The notes under the pieces: generated by a model | Seen by the model: only the letters and a program-made list of their open reading frames with translations | What the model was told of the DNA's origin: nothing | Database searches by the model: none | Shown: positions 22,650-33,986 of the stretch, piece by piece | Layout: every line of letters begins with the position of its first letter | How positions within the stretch are numbered: the first letter of the stretch is position 1 | DNA from: Valencia hispanica | Taxonomy: Eukaryota; Chordata; Actinopteri; Cyprinodontiformes; Valenciidae | NCBI GenBank assembly: GCA_963556495.2 | Contig: OY747704.1 | Location: 38,472,501 to 38,536,500, forward strand | Length of the DNA stretch: 64,000 nt | Direction: 5' to 3' | Program-made: the position numbers and the translations under genes

Positions 22650-22975
22650 CTATATCTTTATATCTATCTATATATATATCTATATCTATATATCTATCTA
22701 TATATATATATATATCTATATATCTATATATATATATCTATATATCTATCTATATATATCTATATATATCTCTATATCTATATATATATATATATCTCTA
22801 TATCTATATATCTATATATATCTCTATATCTATATATATCTATATATATCTCTATATCTATATATCTATATATATCTCTATATCTATATATCTATATCTC
22901 TATATATATATATATATCTATATATAGATATAGATATATAGATAGATATAGATATATATAGATATAGATATCTAT
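22650..22975. repeat. TATC/TATA compound microsatellite
   Basis: About 325 bp made only of tatc, tata and (at the end, from about 22922) gata units. The switch from (tatc) to (gata) makes the last 100 bp self-complementary. Long Ile/Tyr/Ser translations here are artefacts. Confidence 0.97.
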
Positions 22976-22978
22976 ATC

Positions 22979-23047
22979 TGGGAAAACGTTCCCATTGTGT
23001 CAGGTAGTCCCTTAGTGACTACCTGACACAATGGGAACGTTTTCCCA
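22979..23047. repeat. Perfect palindrome, 31-bp arms
   Basis: The left arm 22979-23009 (tgggaaaacgttcccattgt ...) and the right arm 23017-23047 are exact reverse complements, with a 7-nt loop (ccttagt). It sits between the microsatellite and hAT-like copy 2; the right arm runs on into the transposase-related sequence, so the left arm appears to be the extra copy. Confidence 0.95.
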
Positions 23048-24352
23048 ACTTTGGCTTGTTGACCCGCCATTTAAAGATTGGTTTAAGCCGATCGTTGGGA
23101 ATGATCGGGAAGCTTTTTGTAAAGTGTGCATAAAAACCATAAAAGTGCACAAGTATTGTTGTCACACCTCAGTGGTAAACTAGTATCACCAGCACCGCGA
23201 TGGCTGCAGCAGACCTGCCGGTCACTCGTGACTCCTCCTTTCCTGTCCATTTGTCTCTGCTTCTCTTGTCGGCTATCCAGAAGTGGATATTTACTTGATG
23301 GAATTCATACTACACCATGCTTTTTACTTTTGAGTAATATTTTTAGGAAGTATTGCTACTTTTACTTGAGTAAAATCTCTAGATACTCTGCTCACTCTAA
23401 CTTCACTGAATGGATATTATACATATTTTAACTAAAACTGCAATAGACACAGACACACAGTTCATGTTAGAATGAGACCTCTTGTTTCTACACAAGCTTT
23501 GTTGTTCTGTTAATTTCTGGCTGCTGAGCTTGTTGAGCCATATGGAGATCAAGATGCAGTAAACACTATATATTGTCACTGGATGTTCTTTACCCTGTTC
23601 TGACATATGTACACTACCTACTGTAAGTACTATAGGTTAATAATGGCAAAATTTTATTTGAAAAGCAATTTCTTCCGCCTAAATGTGTGATGTTGTAATT
23701 AGGTTGTTGATTTGTATTTTTTTTATTACGACCTTTAAATTTTTTAGAAATTCCACCTAATTTTATATTTTTGTTTGATTGCATCATTTTTAAATATTAA
23801 ATCCGATTTTTTTAAATCAATTACTTTTTTTTACTGAACTTTACTTTTTTACTCTTGAATAATTTTTGTATGCCTACTTCTTACTTTTACTTGTGTAAAT
23901 ATATGTTGCAGTTCTGCTACTCTTACGTCAGTACAATTTTTTTTTTTTGTACTCTACCCACCTCAGAATGTTCTTTTTATAGGGGCATGTTCACTCTGAT
24001 ATTTTGCATTGCAGTTAATGTAATTTAACTTTAGCTGCTGGAATTTTTTTTTGCTTTTTACAAAAGTCGTCGCATTTTGTTCATATCTTTAAAAAAACCA
24101 AATGTCCCAAGTCTTTTAGAATGTTTAATGTATGCAATGTCTTAGTCAAGGTAGCATCACTCCTATACTTCAAAGTAAGCGGGATAATGTTTTGTCTTGG
24201 TTGAGGGATGTGCGATTATCATGCATGGGTCAGTGCTGTGTATCCACCCCCAAAAAATGCCGCTGCTTGAATTTGTGTTGGTAGTAAAACATATTTTAGA
24301 GGTTGTAAAAAAAGGTAGTAAATTCAACTCTATGATTCCTGTATAAACCCTG
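23048..24352 (+). mobile_element. hAT-like non-autonomous element, copy 2
   Basis: The start matches the interior of copy 1: tgacccgccatttaaagatt, ggtttaagccgatcgttggg, gggaagctttttgtaaagtg correspond to the zinc-finger exon at 17335-17410. The end matches too (aaaggtagtaaattcaactc ... gtataaaccctg at 24352). The left terminus is lost at the palindrome. A separate insert rich in ttacttttacttgagtaa motifs and ending tgtactctacccacctc (about 23290-23968) is probably another hAT MITE. Confidence 0.7.
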
Positions 24353-27300
24353 GTTAACAGCAAAAGTATGGAAACTAAAGAACACCTGTCCATCACTTTT
24401 ATTAAGGCAATACTGTTATAAAACTACAGTGGGCAAGCTACAGGGGGGCATTTCTGTTAAGGCATTATGCTCAAACAAACTAACAATAAATAAACATTGA
24501 AGATAACATTTGCTATAATAATCTTTGTAATATTAGTTTGGGAGCTATAGGAAAAACTTTATACCCTGTGGCAACATAAAAGCAACTACATCACATTTTA
24601 TTTATTTTATGTGAATACCATGATGCCTTTTTACTTATGGTTAATATAAAACAAGAATGTCATACCAAGTTATGGGTACCTCAAACTATAGTTACTTTGG
24701 CATCGCCCCTCTACACGATTACCACTGTAGCATACTGACTTTGATTACCTGAGAGGTTAGGCGGCTACTTCTTTTTTTTATTTATTTATTTTTTTCAAAA
24801 ATGCCACCACATGAATGCCACAACTCTCACATGCCATCTGCACCGCAACTCTGTGCCATTGCTACATAATTGATGGAACTGCTATTGGCATATCGCAGCA
24901 GCAACCCAACAAATACATGATCTTACACCTTTACTCAACTCAGCATATCAGATGCTTGAAACTGAGGGTGAGACCTAAGGATTTCCATGAAGAGTAAATG
25001 GGGACATTTATACAGCATTATAATTTACCTCCCATACAGTCAGTTAAGCCTAAAATATAAAGTAAATAATTAAGAGGGTGACATCACAGGAAATGTACCC
25101 ATCCTGATGCTGTTGATTTCTGTGAATTTTAAACTCTTGATCCAAGTATAAAAACACTCTTAACAATGGGAACATGTTAGAAAAGACAGACATTTCAAAG
25201 ATGTAGCAGGACTTCCTGTTAAACAAAATGGCTTATTTTTCCCCATTTAGACCTATACAACATATTTTTCTAATACACCTATATACATGGCAAGAAAGGA
25301 AACCTTGAGTCTAACAAATGTTGGGTTGGAAGTTAAATGACACTACTTTGGCACTATTCATGTTTTTTCCCTGTCAAAACTATGTATAAGAGAAAGATAA
25401 TTTATTCTTTAAATTTGTGAACAACTGGTACTTTGTTTCCATCTAGAAAATAATCCCTGCAAGTCTGTCAATTTCATTGAAGTTATGAATCTCCCAAAAA
25501 CAAATGACCCTCCATTTTAAAAGCCCTCCATTGTAAAATTTGCAATCATTGAAACACAAATTTGTTGGACTTCTTTATGAACATTGTTTTTTAAGCCTTG
25601 AGATACTATTGAATGAGTTGTCAAAATCTGGCATAAGGAATAGATAGATGAAGGCAGTATGACTGCCTTAGCTAACTCATGTGTTTGATTCTCTTGCTCT
25701 GGTTTATCTTTTTTTACTGCACAGGCGAAAGCTTGCTGGTATGCCTGTGATTGTTCATTATGATCATTGTATCTGAGAGGACACTGAACGCACAAGTTCT
25801 CTATGAATTGTACTAACCCATAATCTCATGCAGATTTCACACAAAAATCGAAATTGTATGTGCACAATACTTGTACTTGCCAGTTCTATCACTGACATGG
25901 ACATTCTTACAGTAACAAGAAACAACTTTTTGGGTCACCTTTACAGACTGTGGGATAAAGATTGAGTGTTTCATCATTCTACTGTCAGAGTAGATGACTG
26001 AAAAAACACGTTGGCATTTTGACATTGGCTTTTGCGACTTAACCTTTTTGTGGTGGAGTAAGTTGCTGTCCTGGTTGACCAATGCATGCTGTAAATTAGT
26101 CAGGTTCTCTTCATCATTTCATTATATCCAGAAATTGACACTAAGGCTCTGACTCTACTTTTTGTTTCTTGTTTCGTATTACAAACATAAAGTACAGTAA
26201 TTGAGTTTGGTGTGTTTGCAGTGGGAAAATGAAATTGAAAGTGAGGGGGGAAAATACCACATTGACCTTTATAAATTCATTCAATTACCCAGGCTGTAGT
26301 TTTTGTAGGTTATTGAATGAATCAGACAGGTCTGCTGAAAGACTGACTGAAAAAAAGCTTCTTTTTTATTTATTTATTTTATTTTATTTTATTTTTTACA
26401 TATCTTGGGTCACAGCCTAGAACACTCATACCAGTTTTTTTCTGTTGTAATTTTTCTCCTGGGAAATAAAGTCCTAGTAAATCGAATGCTCAGAAATGTC
26501 CATTGTTTATCAGATACATCCAATTTCAACCACATTTGGGCCCAATGTAAGGAGAAATATTCTAAACATTTTCTGTGTGTGATATTGATCACATTTTTAA
26601 TCTTATAAATATATTTAAATTTAGAAGAGTAGTTATCCATTCCAATGTTATCAGACAAGTCAGATAATAAGAATGTTTTGATTATTTCACTTTTTGCAGA
26701 TGTAATGTTTCTTGGTGACTACCAGTACATTTTCCAACCTTAGTAAAATATTTGCACAGTTGTATAAGAATCATGTAAAAATTTGGTTTTCCTTCCCGTT
26801 TAGTTCATATTTTGTCCATGGATTGCCCATGTGTTTCCCAGAATGATAAGCAGGGTTTCTGACAGCTTTGTGAAGTTATGTAGGAGGACAGGTACTGTGT
26901 GAATGAGTCATGTCTGACCTGTGACTGATGGACAGACACCCCTGTCAGCTACTCACCTCCATCTATTTTCCCATTCTTTTGCTCCCATTATACCACAGTG
27001 TGCTAAAATAAACACTACCAACTAAAGCCTCCACAGCTGCAGCAGGTCTGTGTACTCCAAGAAATATTGCTCACTTGCAACATCTGCTTTAACAGATGTG
27101 ATTCGGGTGATTGCAACTTGGTAAAGCCTGTTAATTACCCATCAAGTGGAAGCAGGTGTGCTGAAGCAGGGAAACATCTAAAACATGCAGGGTAGTATGC
27201 CTTGAGAACCAAGGTTGAAAATCACTGTTAGTCAAGCTTCTGTCATATTTTTCCCAGTCTTCACAATAACCAATGTTTAATCTTAAGACCGAGCCATTAT

Positions 27301-27439
27301 GTAATTTTGAAGAGCACTTTTGTCATTTCACAATTAGTTGGGAGAAACTTCACAACAGCTTGTGTTGCAAACATTTTGATTGGAAACTAACAAAACCTGA
27401 CCCTCCTTTATTGTTGCTCTTGAGTGTGTGTGCGGATGG
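24353..27439 (+). other. ipo11 intron, mostly unassigned
   Basis: About 3.1 kb. Two minus-strand frames, 25517-25795 (92 codons) and 25837-26082 (81 codons), have a non-random look (Cys, Lys and Gln rich) but I recognise no family and they lack any supporting splice or repeat evidence. Short T-rich tracts at 24770-24795 and 26365-26395. Nothing else supported. Confidence 0.4.
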
Positions 27440-27535
27440 GGGTTGGGTTGGGGGTAGTGGGGAGGTATGATTGTAATCATACTTTTAAATCTGTATGAAA
27501 AGTGCTTTATAAATAAAGTTTGATTGATTGATCTA
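27440..27535 (+). mobile_element. LINE 3' tail (gtgctttataaataaag, TTGA repeats)
   Basis: tgaaaagtgctttataaata then aagtttgattgattgatc. A box of this kind followed by short TTGA/TGAAT repeats is the 3' end of teleost CR1/L2-type LINEs; compare gcgctatataaataaactga at 60053 in the L2 copy. Only the last 100 bp or so. Confidence 0.55.
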
Positions 27536-29162
27536 TTATATCTAAAATAATGGCAAAAATTCACATTAAACGTGCAATAAGCAATAACCAAAATGGAACT
27601 GATTAAAGGTTTATAGTCCGTTAAAAAAAATACAAATATGTGCGTAAAAAATAAAACCAAAATAATGACATTCAACTAAAAGCCAAACTAAAATGTTTTA
27701 ATAGAATTGAGGGAGATACATCACCAGCTTGTATTAATAATGTCAGTGTGCTAGCATTAGTATAATAGTATAAATATATAGTAGTATTAATAATGGCAGA
27801 ATGGATCATAAGCCCAACTTATTTTTGAACTTTTTGTTGGGGCAAGGCCTCAGTTTGATTGTGACATTATTAACAGATTAAGATTTGTCATCTGTATAAA
27901 TGCATGTTTTTAAAAAGGCCAAAAACATTCCTAATTTATTGCAAATTTGATCCTTTCAGGATCCTGTATTACAAAAAAATAAAATAAATAAATAAATCAT
28001 TGAAACAGAATTTCAAAACTGTTTTTGCCTCTTTTTTTGTCCTAATTCATAATGCATGTAGTATCTTTTACCTTTGAAAATCTTTTGTCAAATAAAAGTT
28101 TTGTCTAACCATATCCAACATAAACCAGCATTAAACCAACAAACACACTTGCTATCTAGGAGCCATGAATCATGCTGTTGTTTAGACTTATCTGGATAGT
28201 TGCCTAGTTGCTGGTCTCTTGACTCTCCCTGGATATTTGACAAGAGGCCAACAATAGTGCTATCTCCTATCCTTTATCTTCTCATTTTTCAGTCCATTCT
28301 TCCCTTTGTCTATCCAATCATTTCTGTTGAGGTGGTCCCTTGACACATTTTCTGCTTCAGAATTTAAAAGGGCAGATGCTCTGGGACACTCACCCAAAAC
28401 AACTGTTAAAAAAAATCACTACTTGACATGTAGTGTAGGGCGATTTAATTCATATCATACACCATGAGGCCCAGGTGGGCATCTAAAGCCTTCTGGTTTA
28501 CCAAGACTATTTATTTCACTCAATGTTTCTTCTGCTTTAGGTGTCCCTCTGGCTTTCTTTCTGTTTGTTTTATGCCTTAATTTAAAAACCCAAAACATAG
28601 GTTCATAAAATCAGTTTTGACCTCTTTGACATCACTCCTTTCTGTTTGCTGTTTTATAGATGGTATTATGTGTAAAGAAATGTTCTGCTATGATCTTTAG
28701 GCTTCTTTACAATAATATGATGTTAAATGTCTGGGTTGTATATTTCCTAAGGGTGATATACATATTTAATACTGTAATATGCTTGTTCAGGGTATCCTGT
28801 CTTTTTAAAAAAAAAGTATTTAATATGCTTAGCTGATGAATTTGTCTGTTTTTCCCCGAGAGTTTAATTATGTTAGCTGCAACTGTTTCTAAATGTGTGG
28901 ATTAAGTCTACAATTGAACCCATATTTATTTTTGGGTGGATCATGAAATAGGTATTTATTTTCTCAATAATTGAAATGTAAATGAGACTGCTTTTTAATT
29001 TAACAACATTTAAATGTGTTCTCTTATGTTGTTAAAATATCCTCTGTCTATATGATTTTATATAATTATTCTTAAATAATATAAACAATTATATTAGTTC
29101 TTTCTGATTAATTATTTTATAATGAGCAAGAACTGAGCCTATGGTCTTTACCTCTCTTCCAG
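27536..29162 (+). other. ipo11 intron, no recognised feature
   Basis: AT-rich intron up to the acceptor of exon e. No repeats or coding similarity recognised. Confidence 0.5.
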
Positions 29163-29289
29163 GTACAAGGTGATACGAAGACGAGTCATCTGGCTAATTG
29201 GGCAGTGGATCTCCGTCAAATTCAAATCCGATCTACGGCCTTTGCTCTACGAAGTGATCTTGAGCCTCATGCAGGATCCCGACCTGGTG
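29163..29289 (+). CDS. ipo11: ipo11 exon e (YKVIRRRVIWLIGQWISVKF...)
   Basis: A 127-nt exon: one base to finish the split arginine codon, then 42 codons containing YKVIRRRVIWLIGQWISVKF, KSDLRPLLYEVILSLMQDPD and LV. This is one of the best conserved parts of importin-11 and covers parts of two HEAT repeats. The acceptor is cctctcttccag and the donor is gtaagc at 29290. It follows a 17.7-kb intron and precedes a 21.7-kb one. Confidence 0.97.
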
Positions 29290-30080
29290 GTAAGCAAACT
29301 GCACAGAGACCTTGGTTAGACTTCTAGAAAATATTGCATTTGTAATAACTGGAATTGCCAATTGATTATTTGATACACAAAGTAACACACACAAAGTTTG
29401 ATCATCAGGCAATGGGTGTTTTTGCTCCTGATAGAGATCAAAGTGATTTAAACATTCCCCACTGTTTAATATTGTTTTAAAGGTGAAGCAGTACATAGAC
29501 CTAATTTAAACACGAGTCAATATTATATGTAGAGGTACACTTTTACCTTAGGTCTCCACCAGACAAAACTGCTTGATCTAAGATTGGACTTAGAATTAAA
29601 TATCCACAAGGCATAATTCCTGTTTACTAGTGTTTTTTAACTGCAAAAAACAGTTTACTGACAACAAGAATATTAATATCACCAGAAATGAAGCTTAGTT
29701 TGTTTTTAATAAAGAAAAAGGGCAGTTGTTTAGCATGAATCGTACTTTCTAATCAGAATTACCACACACTAGTACAGCCGCAGCATCTCTAAACCTTTGA
29801 GGTTACCATGTTTCCCTTGTGAACAGTGCACATCAACAACTAACCGTGTAGCCCATTGACTAAGGCTGCTGTCTCAGTAATCTAGAGCTTGAGTTCAAAT
29901 CCAGCTTGTTCCTTTTTCTATGCTTCACTTAAGCAGTTCTACATTTCGGCCTTCTAAAGAAACCTTTTCTTTTAGACCTAATATGTGTCAATTTTATTTT
30001 AGACTGCCAGAAATCATTTATGTATTTAGACATATTTTCAACAACCCCCCCCCCCCACTTATTTGCCAGTACAAGACCCT
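29290..30080 (+). other. ipo11 intron, no recognised feature
   Basis: Start of the largest intron. A short C-run at 30044-30055 precedes the MITE. Nothing else supported. Confidence 0.5.
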
Positions 30081-30694
30081 TAAGCCGTTTTCAGACAGAA
30101 TTTCAGTAATATTTGCGGATAATTCCATCCGGTCTTTATCCGGAGTTGTGTTTTCAAACACTCCACTTTTCTCCGGAACATTGCCTTTCGGCTGCTTTCA
30201 CACATCAAGAAAAGTACCGCAGGATCCTGATGAATGTCTGGGGGGTGCAGGGGAGTGGGGAGTTCGATGTGGATATTACGTAAACTTAGTGCGGCGGGCG
30301 TACGTCAGTTCCCCAAACAAATGCATTATTGCAAAGATATTGTGATGTGTGCAACTTTGCGCACATGGAAACGCTTAAGAGACATTGATGAAGAAGCTGA
30401 AAGGAAAATAGTGACATTTATATGTCATCAACGTGTGCGCTCACAGCGTTCCATGCCCCTCTCCCCTTTCCCCCACCGCCCCACACCCCTCCAGCTTTCG
30501 CGGAACATTACCTTACTGTCTGAATGCAAACACCATACCGCGAAAAGTCTGCTCCTGTTACTAGTTCTTCATCCGTAAAATTACCGGTAAAGGGTATCCG
30601 GACAAAGTCCGGAAGATTGCTTTCAGACACAAAAGCAAAACAGACGAAGTCCGGAAAATTACCGTTTTTCATGGCCTGTTTGAAAGGGGCTTTA
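30081..30694. mobile_element. MITE with diverged TIR TAAAGCC..TTTCAAACAG
   Basis: Left end taagccgttttcagacagaa; right end tgtttgaaaggggcttta (inverse taaagcccctttcaaaca). Several inner tccgga motifs are arranged symmetrically (30118-30178 and 30596-30655), as in teleost PIF/Harbinger or ISL2EU MITEs. GC-richer than its surroundings. The internal frame 30234-30578 has no family pattern. Confidence 0.65.
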
Positions 30695-31384
30695 GGTTAG
30701 ATCATTAAAATCAAAGCTTGAAATCGTAGTAGATTATTTTTATAAAACACACCACTTTCTGTCAGTTTTATATTTTACATCACTCACTCAGATTGATGTC
30801 CTGGATGTGGCAATTTCTCTTTCCTTTATTTGTTAACAACCAATGTTTTGTCCCAACTGGAGTTTTCGCTTTTTGGTTCCTAAATGAACATCTGACTTGA
30901 CACATACAGCAACAGTCTTCAATAAACTCACATCTTACTCATGCCGACAATGTTTTTGAAGTCTTAGAATATCTCTAGCATGTTTACGCTGCTTTGATAT
31001 GACTTCTGATGACAAAATTCACAGAAAATATTGTTCTCTAACTTCATAGAGCTTTTACCTTCTACAATTTAACAACTAGTGCTTGAGCTCCAATTTAACA
31101 ACAAGTGCTTGAGCTCCAGTCCTCTAACTGAAAGCTGTTGTTTGGGTGTCTGAGGACAACAAATTAGGTTACACAGACTAACTGGAAACTGCCACTACAA
31201 CCTGTGTTTCACTGTGAACATCATTGTAAAAGGTGAAAAGCTTTAATTGTTTGGGGAAAGCCTGATTTATGAAATCAATGATGCACACCTACACAGTTTT
31301 GCAAGTTGTGCACATAAAAGTAGTTTTTTTAAAACCATGTCTATAAAATGTCTATGAAAATTGCTGTTAATAGGGCAGCAGGCA
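30695..31384 (+). other. ipo11 intron, no recognised feature
   Basis: Contains a small imperfect direct repeat (caatttaacaactagtgctt / caatttaacaacaagtgctt at about 31065 and 31090). Otherwise featureless intron. Confidence 0.5.
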
Positions 31385-31565
31385 TTTGATGACCTCCTTC
31401 ACCCGAGGAAAGGGAGGAAGATTCTGTGGAGGAGGTGAGCGGCCCTGAGCCGTATCGTTTCAAGCCGATGGCACATGAGTTGCCCGGGGCCAGAGGTGCC
31501 GAGCCTGCAGGTGCATCGCGGCATAGAATGGGGCCCATCTCGGAGTGGTACATTGTTGTTAGCCA
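31385..31565 (+). pseudogene. Possible P2X7-C-like transposon protein fragment
   Basis: Plus-strand reading gives EREEDSVEEVSGPEPYRFKP, a variable linker, and HRMGPISEW. Acidic residues followed by EPYRF.P and then MG-ISEW resemble the region just before the Cys-rich P2RX7-C domain found in many fish multi-copy proteins. The expected Cys residues after ISEW are lost, so this is at best a decayed remnant. It is next to the left LTR of the provirus. Confidence 0.3.
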
Positions 31566-31639
31566 TAGCTAAAGATACATTTAGATTAGCTTGAGTAATA
31601 TCGTGTGACTCTGCCTCAACAAGGTGCACCTGCGACCAC

Positions 31640-32013
31640 TGTTAGGTTAAAAAGTGGTTGACCTACAATGAATCACACAAGGGTCGGAGAGAATATGGAG
31701 TCAATAAGCTCTGCAGAGGTAGATGTGGATAATCAGTTCTGCAGAGGGAGACCAGGAAAATACTATAAGGAATGAGCCAACCGTGTCTGTCTGTTCTCAG
31801 CCTCCCAGTGTCATAGTCTCTGGTCTCTGGTCTCTGGTCTCCAAGAGCACCCCCTCTGCAGTCTCTCTTTATTTAGTCACACTTCATTAACATATTAAAA
31901 GAACAGGATGTCATGCAAATGAGCATGTGACTGAAACCAAAATGACATTTAAAAAGTACATTAGAAAGACACCCTAAGAAAATAATAATACAACATTATT
32001 ATTTTACCTAACA
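31640..32013 (-). repeat. Provirus 3' LTR
   Basis: 374 bp, TG...CA ends. Compared with the other LTR it has ggtctctgg versus ggtgtctgg and gcaccccctc versus gcaccacctc; no other difference was noticed. On the minus strand it carries an octamer ATTTGCAT and ctaaataaag, which may serve as the TATA-like or poly(A) signal. Confidence 0.97.
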
Positions 32014-32023
32014 TTTCCTCCCT
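32014..32023 (-). promoter_or_regulatory. Polypurine tract
   Basis: Minus strand AGGGAGGAAA directly before the TGTTAGG start of the 3' LTR. This is the expected site for plus-strand priming. Confidence 0.88.
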
Positions 32024-32341
32024 GAAATGTGGTTTTTAAATGTGATCACGAACAACAAAAAGTTGTAAAATAGGTAACAACTCCAATAATGTAAAAATAT
32101 AAGAATCATAAAAACCAGACAACAAAAGGTTGCAAAATAAGTAGCATCCCAAATTTAAAAAAAAATTAAAAAAAAAAAATAATAATAATAATAATAAGAC
32201 ATACAACAAAGAAATTGCAAAAGTAAGTAGCAATTTCAAAAAGATATTAATGCGAGCTTCACCTAGACATCATCCAATTAATCGCTACCTGAACAGTAGT
32301 TTAGATTAATGGAATCATAAAAAGGTTTTTACACATGTTAA
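32024..32341 (-). other. Provirus 3' untranslated region
   Basis: AT-rich sequence between the env tail and the polypurine tract, with an (aat)n stretch at 32178-32198. Leu/Phe-rich frames on the minus strand are low-complexity artefacts. Confidence 0.7.
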
Positions 32342-32512
32342 TTACACCCCATCTTCTTCTTCATTTCTGTCTTCATCTTCAAGCCTCTGATTAAGAAGAG
32401 AGTATTGGACCATTGTGTTAGTTATCATCTTATTCATCATTTGTTTTATACATGGGAGAACACAACTAACAAAAATGCAGAAAAGTATCAAAATTACAAT
32501 GAATGGCATAGC
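32342..32512 (-). pseudogene. Provirus env membrane anchor in a shifted frame
   Basis: In a different frame directly downstream of the env stop, the minus strand encodes a hydrophobic stretch of about 20 residues (Ile, Leu, Phe, Val rich) followed by a polar, acidic cytoplasmic-type tail, ending in TAA at 32342-32344. Position and character match a retroviral anchor and tail. It is thus cut off from the ectodomain by a frame change near a poly-A/T tract at about 32.51 kb. Confidence 0.75.
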
Positions 32513-32518
32513 TATTTT

Positions 32519-33853
32519 TTAAAGAACCTGATACCACCTGCCAGTTGTCAGCCAGCCCATGAGATCCCATTGTCCATTACTGCTTTCTTGTGATTGTAAA
32601 AAGTCAGTTAATCCCTGCACCCGGTCATGAATGAGAGTCCAATTATCATGTGTACTAGGAATGTAAGTACAACAGTGTTCACCAATTACAGTACAAAGTC
32701 CACCTTCAGAAGCAAAAAGAGTGTCCAGAGCTACCCGATGTTGCATTAGCATGGTCTTCATCGCCAGTTTTTCAGGATCGTTGGCCAGCAGGTTGGACAT
32801 TTCAGCAAGGATATCTGTGATGTTTTCCAAAGTCCACCAAACCTCGTTCATCCGTTTTGTCAGGCTTGCAACTCCAACAAGTGGGAACATGGTGTGGAAG
32901 ATTCCTTTTGCATCACTGTAGAGAGGTTTTCGTCCACCATTGTCAGAGAACGGGTTGAACACTTGTGGAGGGTTGAATTCCCGTTTATTCAGCTCTGTAG
33001 GTTTAGAAGGTGCTCCGTTTTCTGTTATGATGTATGAGGAGGGTTGCAGTCGAGCCAAACTGCATGTGCCACACCAATCCTTAGGTAGGTAGAGGTAGAA
33101 AGTGTGACCACACTTCCAGATGTATCCGTCAGGCGTTCCCATGCCAAATTGGGAGGGAACCTCTAGGAGATGGGTTCCTCTTTTGACAGTGGTTTTGAAA
33201 CCACTTATCTTGTCTTGAAGTCGAGTGGTGTTGAGGGTTATATATCTTGGTACAGATGTGTTTCCAATCGTCATCCAGTGATTTATACGCATCTTTTTCG
33301 TCTGGGTCCCTGACAAGGGTAGCGTGTCCTCACAGATGGAATTTCCTAAAAATGCATGTTTGTTGTTACAAGGGACTGAAAAACAGAAAGTGTCTTTTCC
33401 AGTAAGGCGTAGTAAGTTGATTCCTTTGGCAACTGAAGCATTCGTTTTTTTTTGGGAGAAGTCACCAGGCTGGGACCATGTCCTGTTGTTCTCAGCAGTG
33501 CAGCAGTGAGGTAAGGTGGAACAGTCTGTTCCAACAGTTGTTATAGTTAATTTGTATAGCAGACATATGGTATTATTTAAGGTGGTTGGGACAGCAGTCA
33601 TCCATGAGACTTCTTCAGAATGGTGTGGGATCCATGAACAGACATAACAGCTGGTATTGGAACCTAAACGTTTTGCAGTCAAATTAACTATTTGGTACCA
33701 GGTGTTCTTGAACGCATGGTGGGTTAGAATTTTAGCTCTTCTTTCTTTTGATGTCTGGGCGTCATCAGGTGTGAGGAAAAAGCAGTGGAATAGAGGCAGG
33801 CAAACTGCCAGACAGGAGTGGAGCCAAACTAGTTTCATGTTGGCTAGAGGCAA
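32519..33853 (-). CDS. env: Provirus env, open but lacking its anchor in frame
   Basis: 444 codons. A hydrophobic signal peptide occupies about residues 7-27. The surface part has a CYVC motif (69-72, the CXXC isomerase-like motif of gamma-type Env) and several N-glycosylation sequons. A hydrophobic FPLVGVASL stretch is a candidate fusion peptide. The transmembrane subunit shows the ALDTLFASEGGLC region and the CX6CC motif (Cys 387, 394, 395). The frame stops at 32519, before any membrane span. No obvious furin site was seen; GGRK is the only basic candidate upstream of the fusion peptide. Confidence 0.92.
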   Translation of the reverse strand: MPLANMKLVWLHSCLAVCLPLFHCFFLTPDDAQTSKERRAKILTHHAFKNTWYQIVNLTAKRLGSNTSCYVCSWIPHHSEEVSWMTAVPTTLNNTICLLYKLTITTVGTDCSTLPHCCTAENNRTWSQPGDFSQKKTNASVAKGINLLRLTGKDTFCFSVPCNNKHAFLGNSICEDTLPLSGTQTKKMRINHWMTIGNTSVPRYITLNTTRLQDKISGFKTTVKRGTHLLEVPSQFGMGTPDGYIWKCGHTFYLYLPKDWCGTCSLARLQPSSYIITENGAPSKPTELNKREFNPPQVFNPFSDNGGRKPLYSDAKGIFHTMFPLVGVASLTKRMNEVWWTLENITDILAEMSNLLANDPEKLAMKTMLMQHRVALDTLFASEGGLCTVIGEHCCTYIPSTHDNWTLIHDRVQGLTDFLQSQESSNGQWDLMGWLTTGRWYQVL

Positions 33854-33986
33854 ATAAGAGGACTAGCCCTCCAAAACAGAGGTTTGACCACTAAGGGGAC
33901 AGGGATGCTGTTCTGCTGGGTTTGAGACCAGAGGCCCTATTGGTCACTCTGTCCTTTGTAGCCCAGACTTCCCCACTGTCCCGTGT

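Noticed and set aside
22603..22941. Open frames of about 100 codons rich in Ile, Tyr and Ser
   Set aside because: Direct translation of the TATC/TATA microsatellite; no start context or similarity.
25517..26082. Two adjacent minus-strand frames of 92 and 81 codons
   Set aside because: Not recognised as any family and no supporting signals; kept only as a remark in the intron entry.
33324..33857. Plus-strand frames across the env region
   Set aside because: Shadows of the minus-strand env frame.
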